A stretch of DNA of 22,007 nucleotides. It comes from Candidatus Aerophobota bacterium. GTDB lineage: Bacteria; Aerophobota; Aerophobia; Aerophobales; B3-G15. Each line of letters starts with the position of its first letter. Positions within the stretch are counted from its first letter, which is position 1. Where the stretch lies: positions 1 to 22,007 of the forward strand of contig JAUWZM010000043.1 in assembly GCA_030615365.1 (NCBI GenBank). Direction: 5' to 3'. A program made the translations under genes and the position numbers. Positions 14,277 through 21,910 of the stretch are shown here, piece after piece. The notes under the pieces are model-generated. The model saw only the letters and a program-made list of their open reading frames with translations. It ran no database searches and had not been told where the DNA came from.

Positions 14277-15003
14277 TTATATCAACAATCTCACCTGTAA
14301 TGTATCTAGCGCTCTCAGAAACTAAGAAAAGTACTGTTTTAGCTACATCTTCTGGATCTCCAAGCTCACCAAAAGGTATTGACCTTATTAATTGCTCCTT
14401 CCTTTTTGCAGGAAAGGTTTCGCTCATTCCCACTTTCATAGGACCAGGAGCAACAGCGTTCACATTTACTCTGTAAGGAGCCATTTTGATGGCTAAGGAC
14501 TTAGTAAAACAGATAATCCCGGCCTTGGAAGCTGAATAATGGGCTCCTACCAGAATACCGCCCATTTTTCCTGATATGGAAGTGATATTTACTATTTTAC
14601 CCCACCTTTGAGATATCATTGGTTGCATAACTGCTTGGGAGCAGAGAAATGTACCTTTCAAATTCACAGACATAACCCTGTCCCATTCCTCTTCAGTGAT
14701 ATCCTCTATAGAGGTAAGAGGACAAATCCCAGCATTATTTACCAGAATATCAACCTTTGTAAATTTGTTCAGTATATTTTTAAATGTCCTTTTTACTTCT
14801 TCACCAGAGGAGACATCCATTTTGAGCGCAGAGGCATCAAATCCTTGATCTTTAATATCATTAACTGTATTTTGAGCAAGCTCATAGTCAATATCACAGA
14901 CGATAACATGAGCATCTTCTTTAGCTAAGGCCCAAGAAATGGCCTTGCCTATTCCACGAGCCCCTCCAGTAACAACAGCTATTTTTGCTTTTAACTCTTC
15001 CAT
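14254..15003 (-). CDS. Classical short-chain dehydrogenase/reductase (FabG-like)
   Basis: The protein has 249 residues from ATG 15003; a TTG one codon earlier is possible and both share the GAGGT site. Counting from that TTG (one less from the ATG), the cofactor motif TGGARGIG is at 13-20, NNAG at 90-93, the active-site Asn115, a Ser at 143-145 (NITSISGKMGG) and Tyr157-X3-Lys161 (YSASK). Acidic Asp38/Asp40 (VCDID) after the second strand suggests NAD(H) preference. The similarity is to FabG and sugar/polyol dehydrogenases, but the setting points to oxidation or reduction of a hydroxyacid, sugar acid or diol rather than fatty-acid synthesis. It sits 25 bases after the E1 beta gene and overlaps the LarA-type gene. 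Substrate specificity cannot be read. Confidence 0.9.
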   Translation of the reverse strand: MEELKAKIAVVTGGARGIGKAISWALAKEDAHVIVCDIDYELAQNTVNDIKDQGFDASALKMDVSSGEEVKRTFKNILNKFTKVDILVNNAGICPLTSIEDITEEEWDRVMSVNLKGTFLCSQAVMQPMISQRWGKIVNITSISGKMGGILVGAHYSASKAGIICFTKSLAIKMAPYRVNVNAVAPGPMKVGMSETFPAKRKEQLIRSIPFGELGDPEDVAKTVLFLVSESARYITGEIVDINGGLLMD

Positions 15004-15028
15004 CAATAAATACCTCTTTGTTTTATTT

Positions 15029-16006
15029 TCATCTTCCTACCATCTCTTTGATCTCGGTTGCGATTCTTTCCTCAGTAGGGACAACAAAGTCCTCCAGAGA
15101 GGGACTAAAAGGCACAGGCACATCCAGACTAGCAATTCTTTTTATGGGACTGTCCAAATAGTCAAACGCAGTCTCAACGATCTGCATACCAATTTCAGCT
15201 CCTAATCCACCCCTCAGAGAGGCCTGATGCACAATAGCCACTTTATTGGTCTTTTTGACCGAATGGACTATGGTTTCAATATCAAGGGGGCAAAGGGTTC
15301 TTAAGTCAATAACCTCTGCTTCTATTCCTTCTTGTGAAAGTCTTTTTGCAGCAGTTAGGCAGCGATGAACCATGAGTGAGTAGGTGATAACGGTTACATC
15401 TTTGCCTTTTCTTTTCACCCCAGCATTACCTATAGGAAGAGTATACTCTTCCTCAGGTACCTCACCTTTTGTTTTATATAAAAGTATATGTTCAAAGCAA
15501 ATAACCGGGTTATCTTCCCTTATTGCCACCTTAAGCAAACCTTTTACATCATAAGGCGATGATGGAGCTATAATTTTCAGACCAGGAGTGTGCACAAACC
15601 AGGACTCTATATGCTGAGAATGTTGAGCTGCCGCTCTTCTTAGACCCCCCAGGGGGACTCTTATAACCAGGGGCACCTTTATCTTCCCTCCTGACATATA
15701 ACGTATCTTTGCTACTTGATTTACAATTTGATCCATTGCCAAACAGAGCAAATCCGCAAACATTATCTCGGCAATAGGGCGCATTCCTGTTATGGCAGCA
15801 CCAAGAGCATAGCCAATTATAGCTGCCTCGGACATGGGAGTATCTTTAACTCTATCATTTCCAAACCTCTGCCACAAACCTTTTGTTGTGCCATACGGTC
15901 CGCCAAAACGCCCAATATCCTCTCCCAGGTAAAAAATCCTATCATCCTTTTCCATCTCTTTCTGAATTGCCTCTACTGCAGCTTCAGCATAGGTTAGTTC
16001 TCTCAT
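15029..16006 (-). CDS. 2-oxoacid/acetoin dehydrogenase E1 component, beta subunit
   Basis: This 325-residue transketolase-like E1 beta chain shows GEDIGRFGGPYGTTKGL near 28-44, Glu60 (DTPMSEAAI), which activates thiamine diphosphate, PIAEIMFADL, and His129 (AAQHSQ). The C-terminal transketolase domain carries VIDLRTLCPLD and the family HQA-type motif (IVHQASLRGGLGAEI). With the alpha chain it forms an alpha2beta2 decarboxylase for a 2-oxoacid or for acetoin. The start ATG overlaps the alpha stop (ATGA) and has AGGAG 7 bases upstream, so the two are translationally coupled. The E2 and E3 components that normally follow are replaced by an SDR and a LarA-type gene. Confidence 0.93.
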   Translation of the reverse strand: MRELTYAEAAVEAIQKEMEKDDRIFYLGEDIGRFGGPYGTTKGLWQRFGNDRVKDTPMSEAAIIGYALGAAITGMRPIAEIMFADLLCLAMDQIVNQVAKIRYMSGGKIKVPLVIRVPLGGLRRAAAQHSQHIESWFVHTPGLKIIAPSSPYDVKGLLKVAIREDNPVICFEHILLYKTKGEVPEEEYTLPIGNAGVKRKGKDVTVITYSLMVHRCLTAAKRLSQEGIEAEVIDLRTLCPLDIETIVHSVKKTNKVAIVHQASLRGGLGAEIGMQIVETAFDYLDSPIKRIASLDVPVPFSPSLEDFVVPTEERIATEIKEMVGR

Positions 16007-16992
16007 GGCAATGCTCCTGTAAAAAATAGATCATCTAAGGCTTCTTGTGGGGTAGGATAGGGACTTTTTTCAGCAAATTCCACAGCTTTCTCGATTTTTT
16101 GTGAAATTTGGCGGTCTATCTTCTTTATCAATGGTTCAGTTAAAATGTTTTCTTTTATAAGTTCAAGCTGAAATTTCTTTATAGGACACCTCTTTTTCCA
16201 CTCTTTTAGCTCTTCCCGTGGTCTATAAGTTAACTCTCTGGAACCTTCTCCAACATAGTGGCTTTTAAAACGATAGGTCTTGCATTCAATTAAACTGGGT
16301 CCTTTACCTTCCCTTGCCCAGATTACAGCTTTATTGGCAGCTTCATAAACAGACAGAATGTCCATGCCATCTACTATGAACTTTGGAATACCATAGCTGC
16401 TTGCCCTATCAGCTATATCAGGTATTGCAGTAACCCTTGGTTGATGAGTGGAAATGGCGTAGAGATTATTTTCACAGACAAAGATAACCGGGAGTTTCCA
16501 GACCGAGGCTAAATTCAACCCTTCGTGAAATATACCTTCATTTGCTGCCCCATCCCCAAAGAAACTAACAGCTACCTGGTCAGTTCCCCTGAGTTTTGCA
16601 GAAAGAGCAGCACCACCAGCAATAGGTATATTAGCACCCACTATACCATTGGCCCCCAGTATTCCAAGGTTAATATCTGAAATATGCATAGAACCACCCT
16701 TTCCTTTACAATAGCCTGTTTTCTTTCCATAAAGCTCGGCCATCATCCTCTTAATATCGCCACCTTTGGCAATTAAGTGACCGTGACCTCTATGGGTACT
16801 GGCTATATAATCATCTTTTCTAAGGTTAGATATTACACCTACAGCAATTGCTTCCTCTCCTATATACAGGTGTTTCAATCCAGGTAGTATACTCTGGAGA
16901 TGTAGCTGTTCTACTTTCATCTCAAATTTTCTTATCTTTACCATCTTTTGATATATCTCCAGCAATTTCTGTTTTTCTAACTTTAACACCAT
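16003..16992 (-). CDS. 2-oxoacid/acetoin dehydrogenase E1 component, alpha subunit
   Basis: The protein has 329 residues from ATG 16992, selected because AAGGAG lies 4 bases upstream and the extra 13 codons of the longer reading have no ribosome site. The thiamine diphosphate/Mg motif GDGAANEG ... CENN spans 146-176, with STHRGHGH at 65-72 and GGSMHI at 99-104. It decarboxylates the 2-oxo substrate together with the beta chain. The TYRFKSHYVGEGSR stretch resembles acetoin and branched-chain E1 alpha chains more than classic pyruvate E1, but this is weak evidence. It heads the four-gene operon alpha-beta-SDR-LarA. Upstream is a 45-bp hairpin motif copy and then 336 bases of repeat-rich spacer. 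Confidence 0.93.
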   Translation of the reverse strand: MVLKLEKQKLLEIYQKMVKIRKFEMKVEQLHLQSILPGLKHLYIGEEAIAVGVISNLRKDDYIASTHRGHGHLIAKGGDIKRMMAELYGKKTGYCKGKGGSMHISDINLGILGANGIVGANIPIAGGAALSAKLRGTDQVAVSFFGDGAANEGIFHEGLNLASVWKLPVIFVCENNLYAISTHQPRVTAIPDIADRASSYGIPKFIVDGMDILSVYEAANKAVIWAREGKGPSLIECKTYRFKSHYVGEGSRELTYRPREELKEWKKRCPIKKFQLELIKENILTEPLIKKIDRQISQKIEKAVEFAEKSPYPTPQEALDDLFFTGALP

Positions 16993-17037
16993 TTTCTCCT
17001 TTTCATAAGATAGTCTTAATAGTCCTGACAACCTGGT

Positions 17038-17082
17038 AATCTGAATAAGGACTGATAACTATAAATTATTGAAATTCCGTAA
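17038..17082. repeat. 45-bp hairpin motif, copy C
   Basis: This is the third copy of the motif at 3962-4006 and 11712-11756, with the same orientation relative to the downstream gene (E1 alpha). Its hairpin is weaker (AATCT/GGACT; on the transcribed strand one pair becomes G-U and another is lost). The shared right half TTGAAATT is kept. Confidence 0.65.
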
Positions 17083-17400
17083 TAGCTTTTCTAAAATTTT
17101 TGTTTTCTGACAATTGTAGTTGCCCAATTCATTGGGCGGGTTTAATGCGCCGATAAATCGGCAAACTACTAAATAGCTCTTAGTTGTTAGCAAGTTCAAG
17201 TGCAAAGCCAAGTGCAAAGTCAACATAGTCCTAAAATTGCACTAATGAGAAATAACTAATGCGCCGATAAATCGGCAAGCTACAAGAGATTACTTTGACT
17301 TCTACAGACAAGATGTCTGTGCCACCACATACTTTGTCAGGTTCGCAATGACGGATGCATGTTCTCGTATTTTTTAGAAAAACTTACCTGTCATTATCAC
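17083..17400. repeat. Composite repeat element: cloverleaf, spacer with AAGTGCAAAG repeats, partial cloverleaf and ATTGCGA-type tail
   Basis: The spacer between the AOR and E1 alpha genes has no CDS. A left end TAGCTTTTCTAAAA (17085-17098) is followed by a cloverleaf at 17116-17169 (outer stem GTAGTT/AACTAC). Next is a spacer with AAGTGCAAAG twice (about 17198-17221), a partial second cloverleaf copy (17257-17283), and a tail to about 17350 shared with 611-676. The right end ATTTTTTAGAAAAA is roughly the inverse of the left end. The tail, read on the other strand, begins CCGTCATTGCGAACC and ends AAGTAATC, resembling the ATTGCGAG ... GCAATC repeats known from many genomes. Confidence 0.75.
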
Positions 17401-17418
17401 ACAAAAAATTTAAAGAGC

Positions 17419-19197
17419 TCAATCACCTTCCAGAAACTCAAGACTTTTTTTTGGGCTGCCCTCTCTGTTCCATCCTCTTATCCGGTAGTAATCATTCAGC
17501 ATACACAAAAACTCCTGCTTATCTATTATCTTTCCATCATCCTTTCTTGGCTCCTTAAAAAACCTGGAGGGAAGCATATCATCTTTTTTAACTAATCCCT
17601 CCCTTATATTAATCATACGTCTCAGGGTAGAAATATCATTAGCTATTCTTTGCAGTTTTTCCTTGGTGTACTCAAAGCCTGTAGTAGCCTTAATAAGAGT
17701 AATTAAATCTTCCCATCCAACCAGGTCTCTAAAAAACCGACAGAGGATAAGGGTATCAAAAATGGTCATCCTATCTTCATATTCAATTAGAAGCTCCGCC
17801 TTACCCTCAATGACCTCTGGAGCAATTACCCCGGAGAGTTCAGGTTTATAAAATGTAGCTGTGAGATGACAGGCACCTCGAGGAGAGGTGGCATACTGCA
17901 GGCCCATACCTTTTAGCACTCTGGGATCAAATGCTGCCGGCTCTAATCCTTTAACGTGAACAGCTATATCCTCACTATCCCAAACTTTACTGGCATATTT
18001 TATCCCCCGAGCAAGAATATCCCCTATTCCCTCTCTTCTGCTTATCTTGCCCAGAAGATCTGCTACCTGATCTGGATCACCGTATTTGAACTGATTCTTA
18101 ATCTTCCCTCTTCGGGATAGTTCCATACAAAAAGCAATTAGATTTCCAGCACTAATAGTGTCTATACCTAATCTATCGCAGATGTCATTAAAGTAAGCAA
18201 TTTCTTCCAGCTCATCTATTCTACATAGCCCTCCAAAAGCATAGATAGTTTCATGTTCAGGGCCTTCAATTCTTAATCCCTTATGTCTCCCCTTTAGCAC
18301 CTCTGTCCTTTTTCCGCAGGCAAAAAAGCATCTATAGCAAGAATGAGGTTTTACCCTAAAGTTATTTATTAAATAATCCCCGCTTAACTTTTCCCAGTCC
18401 TCAAATTTCCCTTTAGACCAGTATTCTGTAGGCCAGGCTCTTGCCATATTAACCACAGCTACCATTTGGATAGTTCCATACTTTTTGTAAGCTGCAACAC
18501 CTGCATCTTTCTTACCTTTTCTGACCAGAGATTGCACGTATTCATTAAGTAAATCCTCATCTGCTATCTCGCATTTCTTATTTCCATGAAAAACAATAGC
18601 TTTTAGCTTTTTTGAGCCCATTACTGTTCCCATACCACACCTGCCTGCACTTCTCCAGTAGTTATTTTTTATACAGGCAAATACCACCATCCTCTCACCT
18701 GCTGGACCTATTACTACTGCCTGTGCTCCAGGTACATTTACCTCCCTCAGAACCTTATCTTCTGTCTCATAAGTATCCTTGCCCCATAGATGTTTCGCTG
18801 AATGAAATTTAACCCCTCTTTCTGAAATCTCCAGATACAGGGGAGAATCTGAGGCTTTCCTTATTATAATAGCATCATATCCACACCCCTTTATTCGAGG
18901 TGCAACATAACCACCAGAGTAAGAATCAGCAAAAAAGTGAGTTTGGGGAGATTTACTAAATATCCCAAATCTACTTGCACCCATCATTTTTGTTCCTGTA
19001 ACAGGCCCTACAGTGAAGATAAGCACATTGTCAGAAGATAATGGATCGGTATCTTTCTTTAAATTCTTCCATAAAAGATAGGCTCCCAGGCCTCTGCCTC
19101 CTAAAACAGTTTTCAGAATATTATCAAAGATCTGCTCAGTCCAGAATCTTTTTTTACTTAAGTCAATGTTTAATATCTTTTTGTGAAAACCTTTCAT
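17419..19197 (-). CDS. Tungsten-type aldehyde:ferredoxin oxidoreductase, first paralogue
   Basis: This 592-residue AOR-family enzyme begins with the usual KILNIDLSKKRFWTE and GGRGLGAYLL. The 4Fe-4S ligands are Cys287, Cys290, Cys294 (CYRCFFAC) and Cys486 (DTLILCRF). The acid/base residues of Pyrococcus AOR correspond to Glu314 (EGPEHET) and His444 (ACHLTATFY). The pterin-binding GRCGMGTVMGSKKLKAI is present. The family oxidises aldehydes to acids, or runs in reverse, with ferredoxin as electron carrier and a tungsten bis-pterin centre, in the anaerobic cytosol. The start is supported by AGGAGG, 10 bases upstream. It lies 321 bases downstream of the second AOR, with repeats between. Which aldehyde it uses is unknown; benzoyl-CoA-type or other AOR-like functions are possible. 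Confidence 0.93.
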   Translation of the reverse strand: MKGFHKKILNIDLSKKRFWTEQIFDNILKTVLGGRGLGAYLLWKNLKKDTDPLSSDNVLIFTVGPVTGTKMMGASRFGIFSKSPQTHFFADSYSGGYVAPRIKGCGYDAIIIRKASDSPLYLEISERGVKFHSAKHLWGKDTYETEDKVLREVNVPGAQAVVIGPAGERMVVFACIKNNYWRSAGRCGMGTVMGSKKLKAIVFHGNKKCEIADEDLLNEYVQSLVRKGKKDAGVAAYKKYGTIQMVAVVNMARAWPTEYWSKGKFEDWEKLSGDYLINNFRVKPHSCYRCFFACGKRTEVLKGRHKGLRIEGPEHETIYAFGGLCRIDELEEIAYFNDICDRLGIDTISAGNLIAFCMELSRRGKIKNQFKYGDPDQVADLLGKISRREGIGDILARGIKYASKVWDSEDIAVHVKGLEPAAFDPRVLKGMGLQYATSPRGACHLTATFYKPELSGVIAPEVIEGKAELLIEYEDRMTIFDTLILCRFFRDLVGWEDLITLIKATTGFEYTKEKLQRIANDISTLRRMINIREGLVKKDDMLPSRFFKEPRKDDGKIIDKQEFLCMLNDYYRIRGWNREGSPKKSLEFLEGD

Positions 19198-19518
19198 TAT
19201 GTTCCTTCCTCCTATTCAGCCACCAAGGCACAAAGACACCAAGATTATGTAATAGTTTAGCTTTTCTAAAATTCTTGTTTTCTCTGGCAATTGTAGTTGC
19301 TCAATTTATTGAGCGGTTTGTAGCTGCCCAATTCATTGGGCGAATTTAATTCGCCGATAAATCGGCAAGCTACAGCAATGACAAATGAGCAATTCCTCCA
19401 TTTTTTAGGAAAATTTACCCGTTACAAAATTCTAAAATAATATCTGTGATCTAGCGTTTAAAGCTATCTGTGTTCATCTGTGTGAATCCGTGGCTAAATA
19501 GTTACCTCTCCTTTTATT
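19198..19518. repeat. 321-bp spacer between AOR genes filled with three repeat types
   Basis: There is no gene here. In order: a CACNAAGN-period repeat (19213-19246, matching 8390-8425 inverted); a composite element at about 19253-19430 with left end TAGCTTTTCTAAAA, a half cloverleaf (19292-19318, stem CTCAAT/ATTGAG), a full cloverleaf (19319-19374, all four stems perfect) and right end ATTTTTTAGGAAAA; and a 40-base repeat of ATCTGTG units (19466-19505) ending GTGGCTAAATAGTTAC, similar to 8412-8425. Confidence 0.75.
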
Positions 19519-21435
19519 TTATTTGAGATACTTGCCCTCTTTACCTAACTCCTTGGCAATCCATTCCAGATCTAATTCAATAAGTTTTGCCAGGGTAGGC
19601 TTTCCCTCTTTATCCCAGTTTCTCATCTGGTAATACAGAGTGCGCATCTCTCTTAGCTCATCCTGAGAATATTTACTTCCCTTAAGAGGGCCACTCTGAA
19701 TAGGTTCAAACATCCTTTGTGGAAGCCAATCATCATCAGGAGTAAAGCCTTCCCTCACATTAAAGGCTCTAAACATATTTACTCTTCTCTCGCCTAATTT
19801 CATTATCTCCCATAAGCTCATCTCCCATCCTGTTACCGCAGAGCATATCTCTACCATATGTGCCATCTTGAATGTTCGCACCGGAGCAAAGACAAAAACA
19901 CATAAACAAAGGCAATCCATAAAACTAAAGTGATTTTGAAGATAGCAAAACATCCTCATCTTTTGGTGATCCATGCCACTGGTTTTGCACCTTTTCAATA
20001 GGCCCAAGCTTTTCATCTGTTCAATAAATATATCCGGAGCATCGAAATCAAAATCGAGATCATGCTCGACTACAACATGGTCGGCCCCGATAGGAGAGAG
20101 AGCATAGGCAAATCCCACCATTCCCTTGGCTCTCCCATCATGCATCGCAAGCTCCTCACCTTTTACCTGCACGGCAAATCTTTCTGCATCTTTACTAAAT
20201 TTTTCTGCTGCTCTTTTAGATCCTTCAGCTAAGATATCTCCTATTCCTCTTCTTCTTGCTATCATCTCTATTAAGTTTATCATTACCTCGGCACTGCCAA
20301 ATCTTAGATCTATCCCTTCGGTGTCTTCTCTGGTAATAATTCCCTTTTCATAGCACTCCATGGCAAAGGCAATAACTGCTCCGGTGGAAATAGTGTCCAG
20401 GCCATACTTATTGCAGAGCTCATTACCCTTAGCTACAGCTACTATGTCATCTATGCAACAATTTGATCCCAGGGCAGCAATGGTCTCATATTCAGGTCCT
20501 CCATAAGTAGGATCTATACTATAGGGCTCTTTTGCCTCTACTACTCTTTTACATTTAGCAGGACAGGCATAGCAACCTTCGCTTTTTTGAAATATTGTCT
20601 CATGCATTGTTTCAGCAGAGATGCCATCGGCTCCCTCAAAAAAACCGGTTTGAAAGTTTCTGGTAGGAAGTTCCCCTCTAAGATTCAAAGAAGACACTAG
20701 TTGGGCCGTTCCCCAATCGTGAAAACCCTGATTACTAGGATTATCCATGAAGTTCCTGGCAAACCACCGGGACCATTTTCTCACTGTCTCCTCATCTTTT
20801 ATCTTTATCCTGTTATGCCCTCTTACAGCGATAGCTTTAAGATTTTTGGAGCCCATAACCGCACCCAGCCCTAACCGTCCGGCAGCATGTATACAGTCAC
20901 TTAGCACATTGGCAAATCTAACCAGGTTCTCTCCCGCACATCCTATGGCTAACACCCTAATTCGAGAATCAGAGTGTTCCTTATGTATAATTTGTTCTAC
21001 TTCTCCGGTAGTTTTTCCCCACAAATGAGCTGCTTTTCTAATTTCAACCTTGCCGTCTTGTATGAAAAGATAGACAGGGCTCTTAGCCTTACCTTTAACC
21101 ACAATGGCATCGTATCCAGCGAATTTTAGTTCAGGTCCCCAAAAGCCCCCTGCCTGAGTATCGCCAATAGCACCGGTCAAAGGAGATTTAGACACAATGG
21201 CATTTTTCGAAAATCCAGGAGCAGGTGTCCCTGTTACAATACTACAAGCAAAGACGATAATATTTTCCGGGCTAAAAGGATCAACGCCAGCCTTTTGTTC
21301 TTTCAATAAATAATAGGCTCCCAGGGTTGCCCCTCCCATATAGGTGCGATAAAAATACTCATCATTTTCCTCTACTCTTATATCCTGAGTAGATAAATCC
21401 ACCCTTAAAATTTTACCATTATACCCGTAAGGCAT
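19519..21435 (-). CDS. Tungsten-type aldehyde:ferredoxin oxidoreductase, second paralogue
   Basis: This 638-residue AOR-family protein has 4Fe-4S ligands Cys288, Cys291 and Cys295 (CYACPAKC), with the fourth near Cys512 in DCLCLCVF. Two extra cysteines, 508 and 510, sit beside it, which is unusual. The Glu residues of the GGPEYET motif are at 315 and 317, and the pterin-loop GRLGLGAVMGSKNLKAI is present. It is clearly diverged from the AOR at 17419, so substrates probably differ. AAGGAGG lies 6-7 bases upstream. The MoaD-like gene ends 45 bases before it, so the two form an operon. In the region matching His448 of Pyrococcus AOR it has GADHVVVEHD, with His453 as the likely equivalent. The role is ferredoxin-linked aldehyde oxidation by family; the substrate is unknown. 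Confidence 0.93.
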   Translation of the reverse strand: MPYGYNGKILRVDLSTQDIRVEENDEYFYRTYMGGATLGAYYLLKEQKAGVDPFSPENIIVFACSIVTGTPAPGFSKNAIVSKSPLTGAIGDTQAGGFWGPELKFAGYDAIVVKGKAKSPVYLFIQDGKVEIRKAAHLWGKTTGEVEQIIHKEHSDSRIRVLAIGCAGENLVRFANVLSDCIHAAGRLGLGAVMGSKNLKAIAVRGHNRIKIKDEETVRKWSRWFARNFMDNPSNQGFHDWGTAQLVSSLNLRGELPTRNFQTGFFEGADGISAETMHETIFQKSEGCYACPAKCKRVVEAKEPYSIDPTYGGPEYETIAALGSNCCIDDIVAVAKGNELCNKYGLDTISTGAVIAFAMECYEKGIITREDTEGIDLRFGSAEVMINLIEMIARRRGIGDILAEGSKRAAEKFSKDAERFAVQVKGEELAMHDGRAKGMVGFAYALSPIGADHVVVEHDLDFDFDAPDIFIEQMKSLGLLKRCKTSGMDHQKMRMFCYLQNHFSFMDCLCLCVFVFAPVRTFKMAHMVEICSAVTGWEMSLWEIMKLGERRVNMFRAFNVREGFTPDDDWLPQRMFEPIQSGPLKGSKYSQDELREMRTLYYQMRNWDKEGKPTLAKLIELDLEWIAKELGKEGKYLK

Positions 21436-21480
21436 ACTGCACCTCCTTTTCTGAATAAAATTGCCTCTCCTTTTTTCTAC

Positions 21481-21747
21481 TTACCCTCCACTGATGGGAG
21501 GCATAATGAAAATTTCATCACCATCTTTTACTTTATCACCGAGATCACACCCTTTACCATTTAGTAGTAAAATTACCCCTAAGCCTCCTCCTTTATAAAA
21601 TATTCTTCTTTTTAACTGCTCCCCGTATATTCTGACCATTTTTTCGATTGATTTACCTACAGTATCATCCTTATTTACCTGTATTTCGACAGTCTTCACC
21701 CCGGTGAGAGAACTTATGCCACCAAGTAATTTTATTCTTACTTTCAT
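21481..21747 (-). CDS. MoaD/ThiS-family sulfur carrier linked to AOR
   Basis: This 88-residue ubiquitin-fold protein ends in PPISGG; the C-terminal Gly-Gly is the site that becomes a thiocarboxylate. MoaD-type proteins donate sulfur to form the dithiolene of molybdopterin, which AOR needs as its tungsten cofactor. The strand pattern (MKVRIKLLGGISS, then VEIQVNKDDTVGKSIEKM and GDEIFIMPP) fits the family. It is the first gene before the AOR at 19519, with a 45-base gap, an arrangement common for AOR-associated MoaD copies. A GAGGG lies upstream. A dedicated MoaD for tungstopterin is inferred; general molybdopterin synthesis is the alternative, and no MoaE is in the window. Confidence 0.9.
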   Translation of the reverse strand: MKVRIKLLGGISSLTGVKTVEIQVNKDDTVGKSIEKMVRIYGEQLKRRIFYKGGGLGVILLLNGKGCDLGDKVKDGDEIFIMPPISGG

Positions 21748-21910
21748 CTCATTTCCCTCAACTCAAGTATATAAACCCTAACTGAAAATGCTTAGTAATT
21801 AAGGTCTTGCCTGGGCATAATAGAACTTCACAAAAGCCATTTTTTGAAAGTAGCAATCATTTTTGGAAATAATGATAGGAATATCACCAATTTATTCGAT
21901 AGTTGATTAC
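21748..21910. other. 163-bp AT-rich spacer upstream of the moaD-AOR operon, nothing certain
   Basis: This stretch should carry the promoter of the moaD-AOR operon. I see TATACT on the minus strand near 21770 but no matching -35, and a small TGCC-CA-GGCA hairpin. I see no conserved molybdenum/tungsten cofactor riboswitch motif. Confidence 0.4.

Noticed and set aside
17185..17260. CRISPR-like array from the AAGTGCAAAG repeats
   Set aside because: There are only two short units without spacers of even length and no cas genes in the window.
21748..21910. Molybdenum/tungsten cofactor riboswitch upstream of the moaD-AOR operon
   Set aside because: I could find only a small TGCC/GGCA hairpin and none of the conserved motif blocks.
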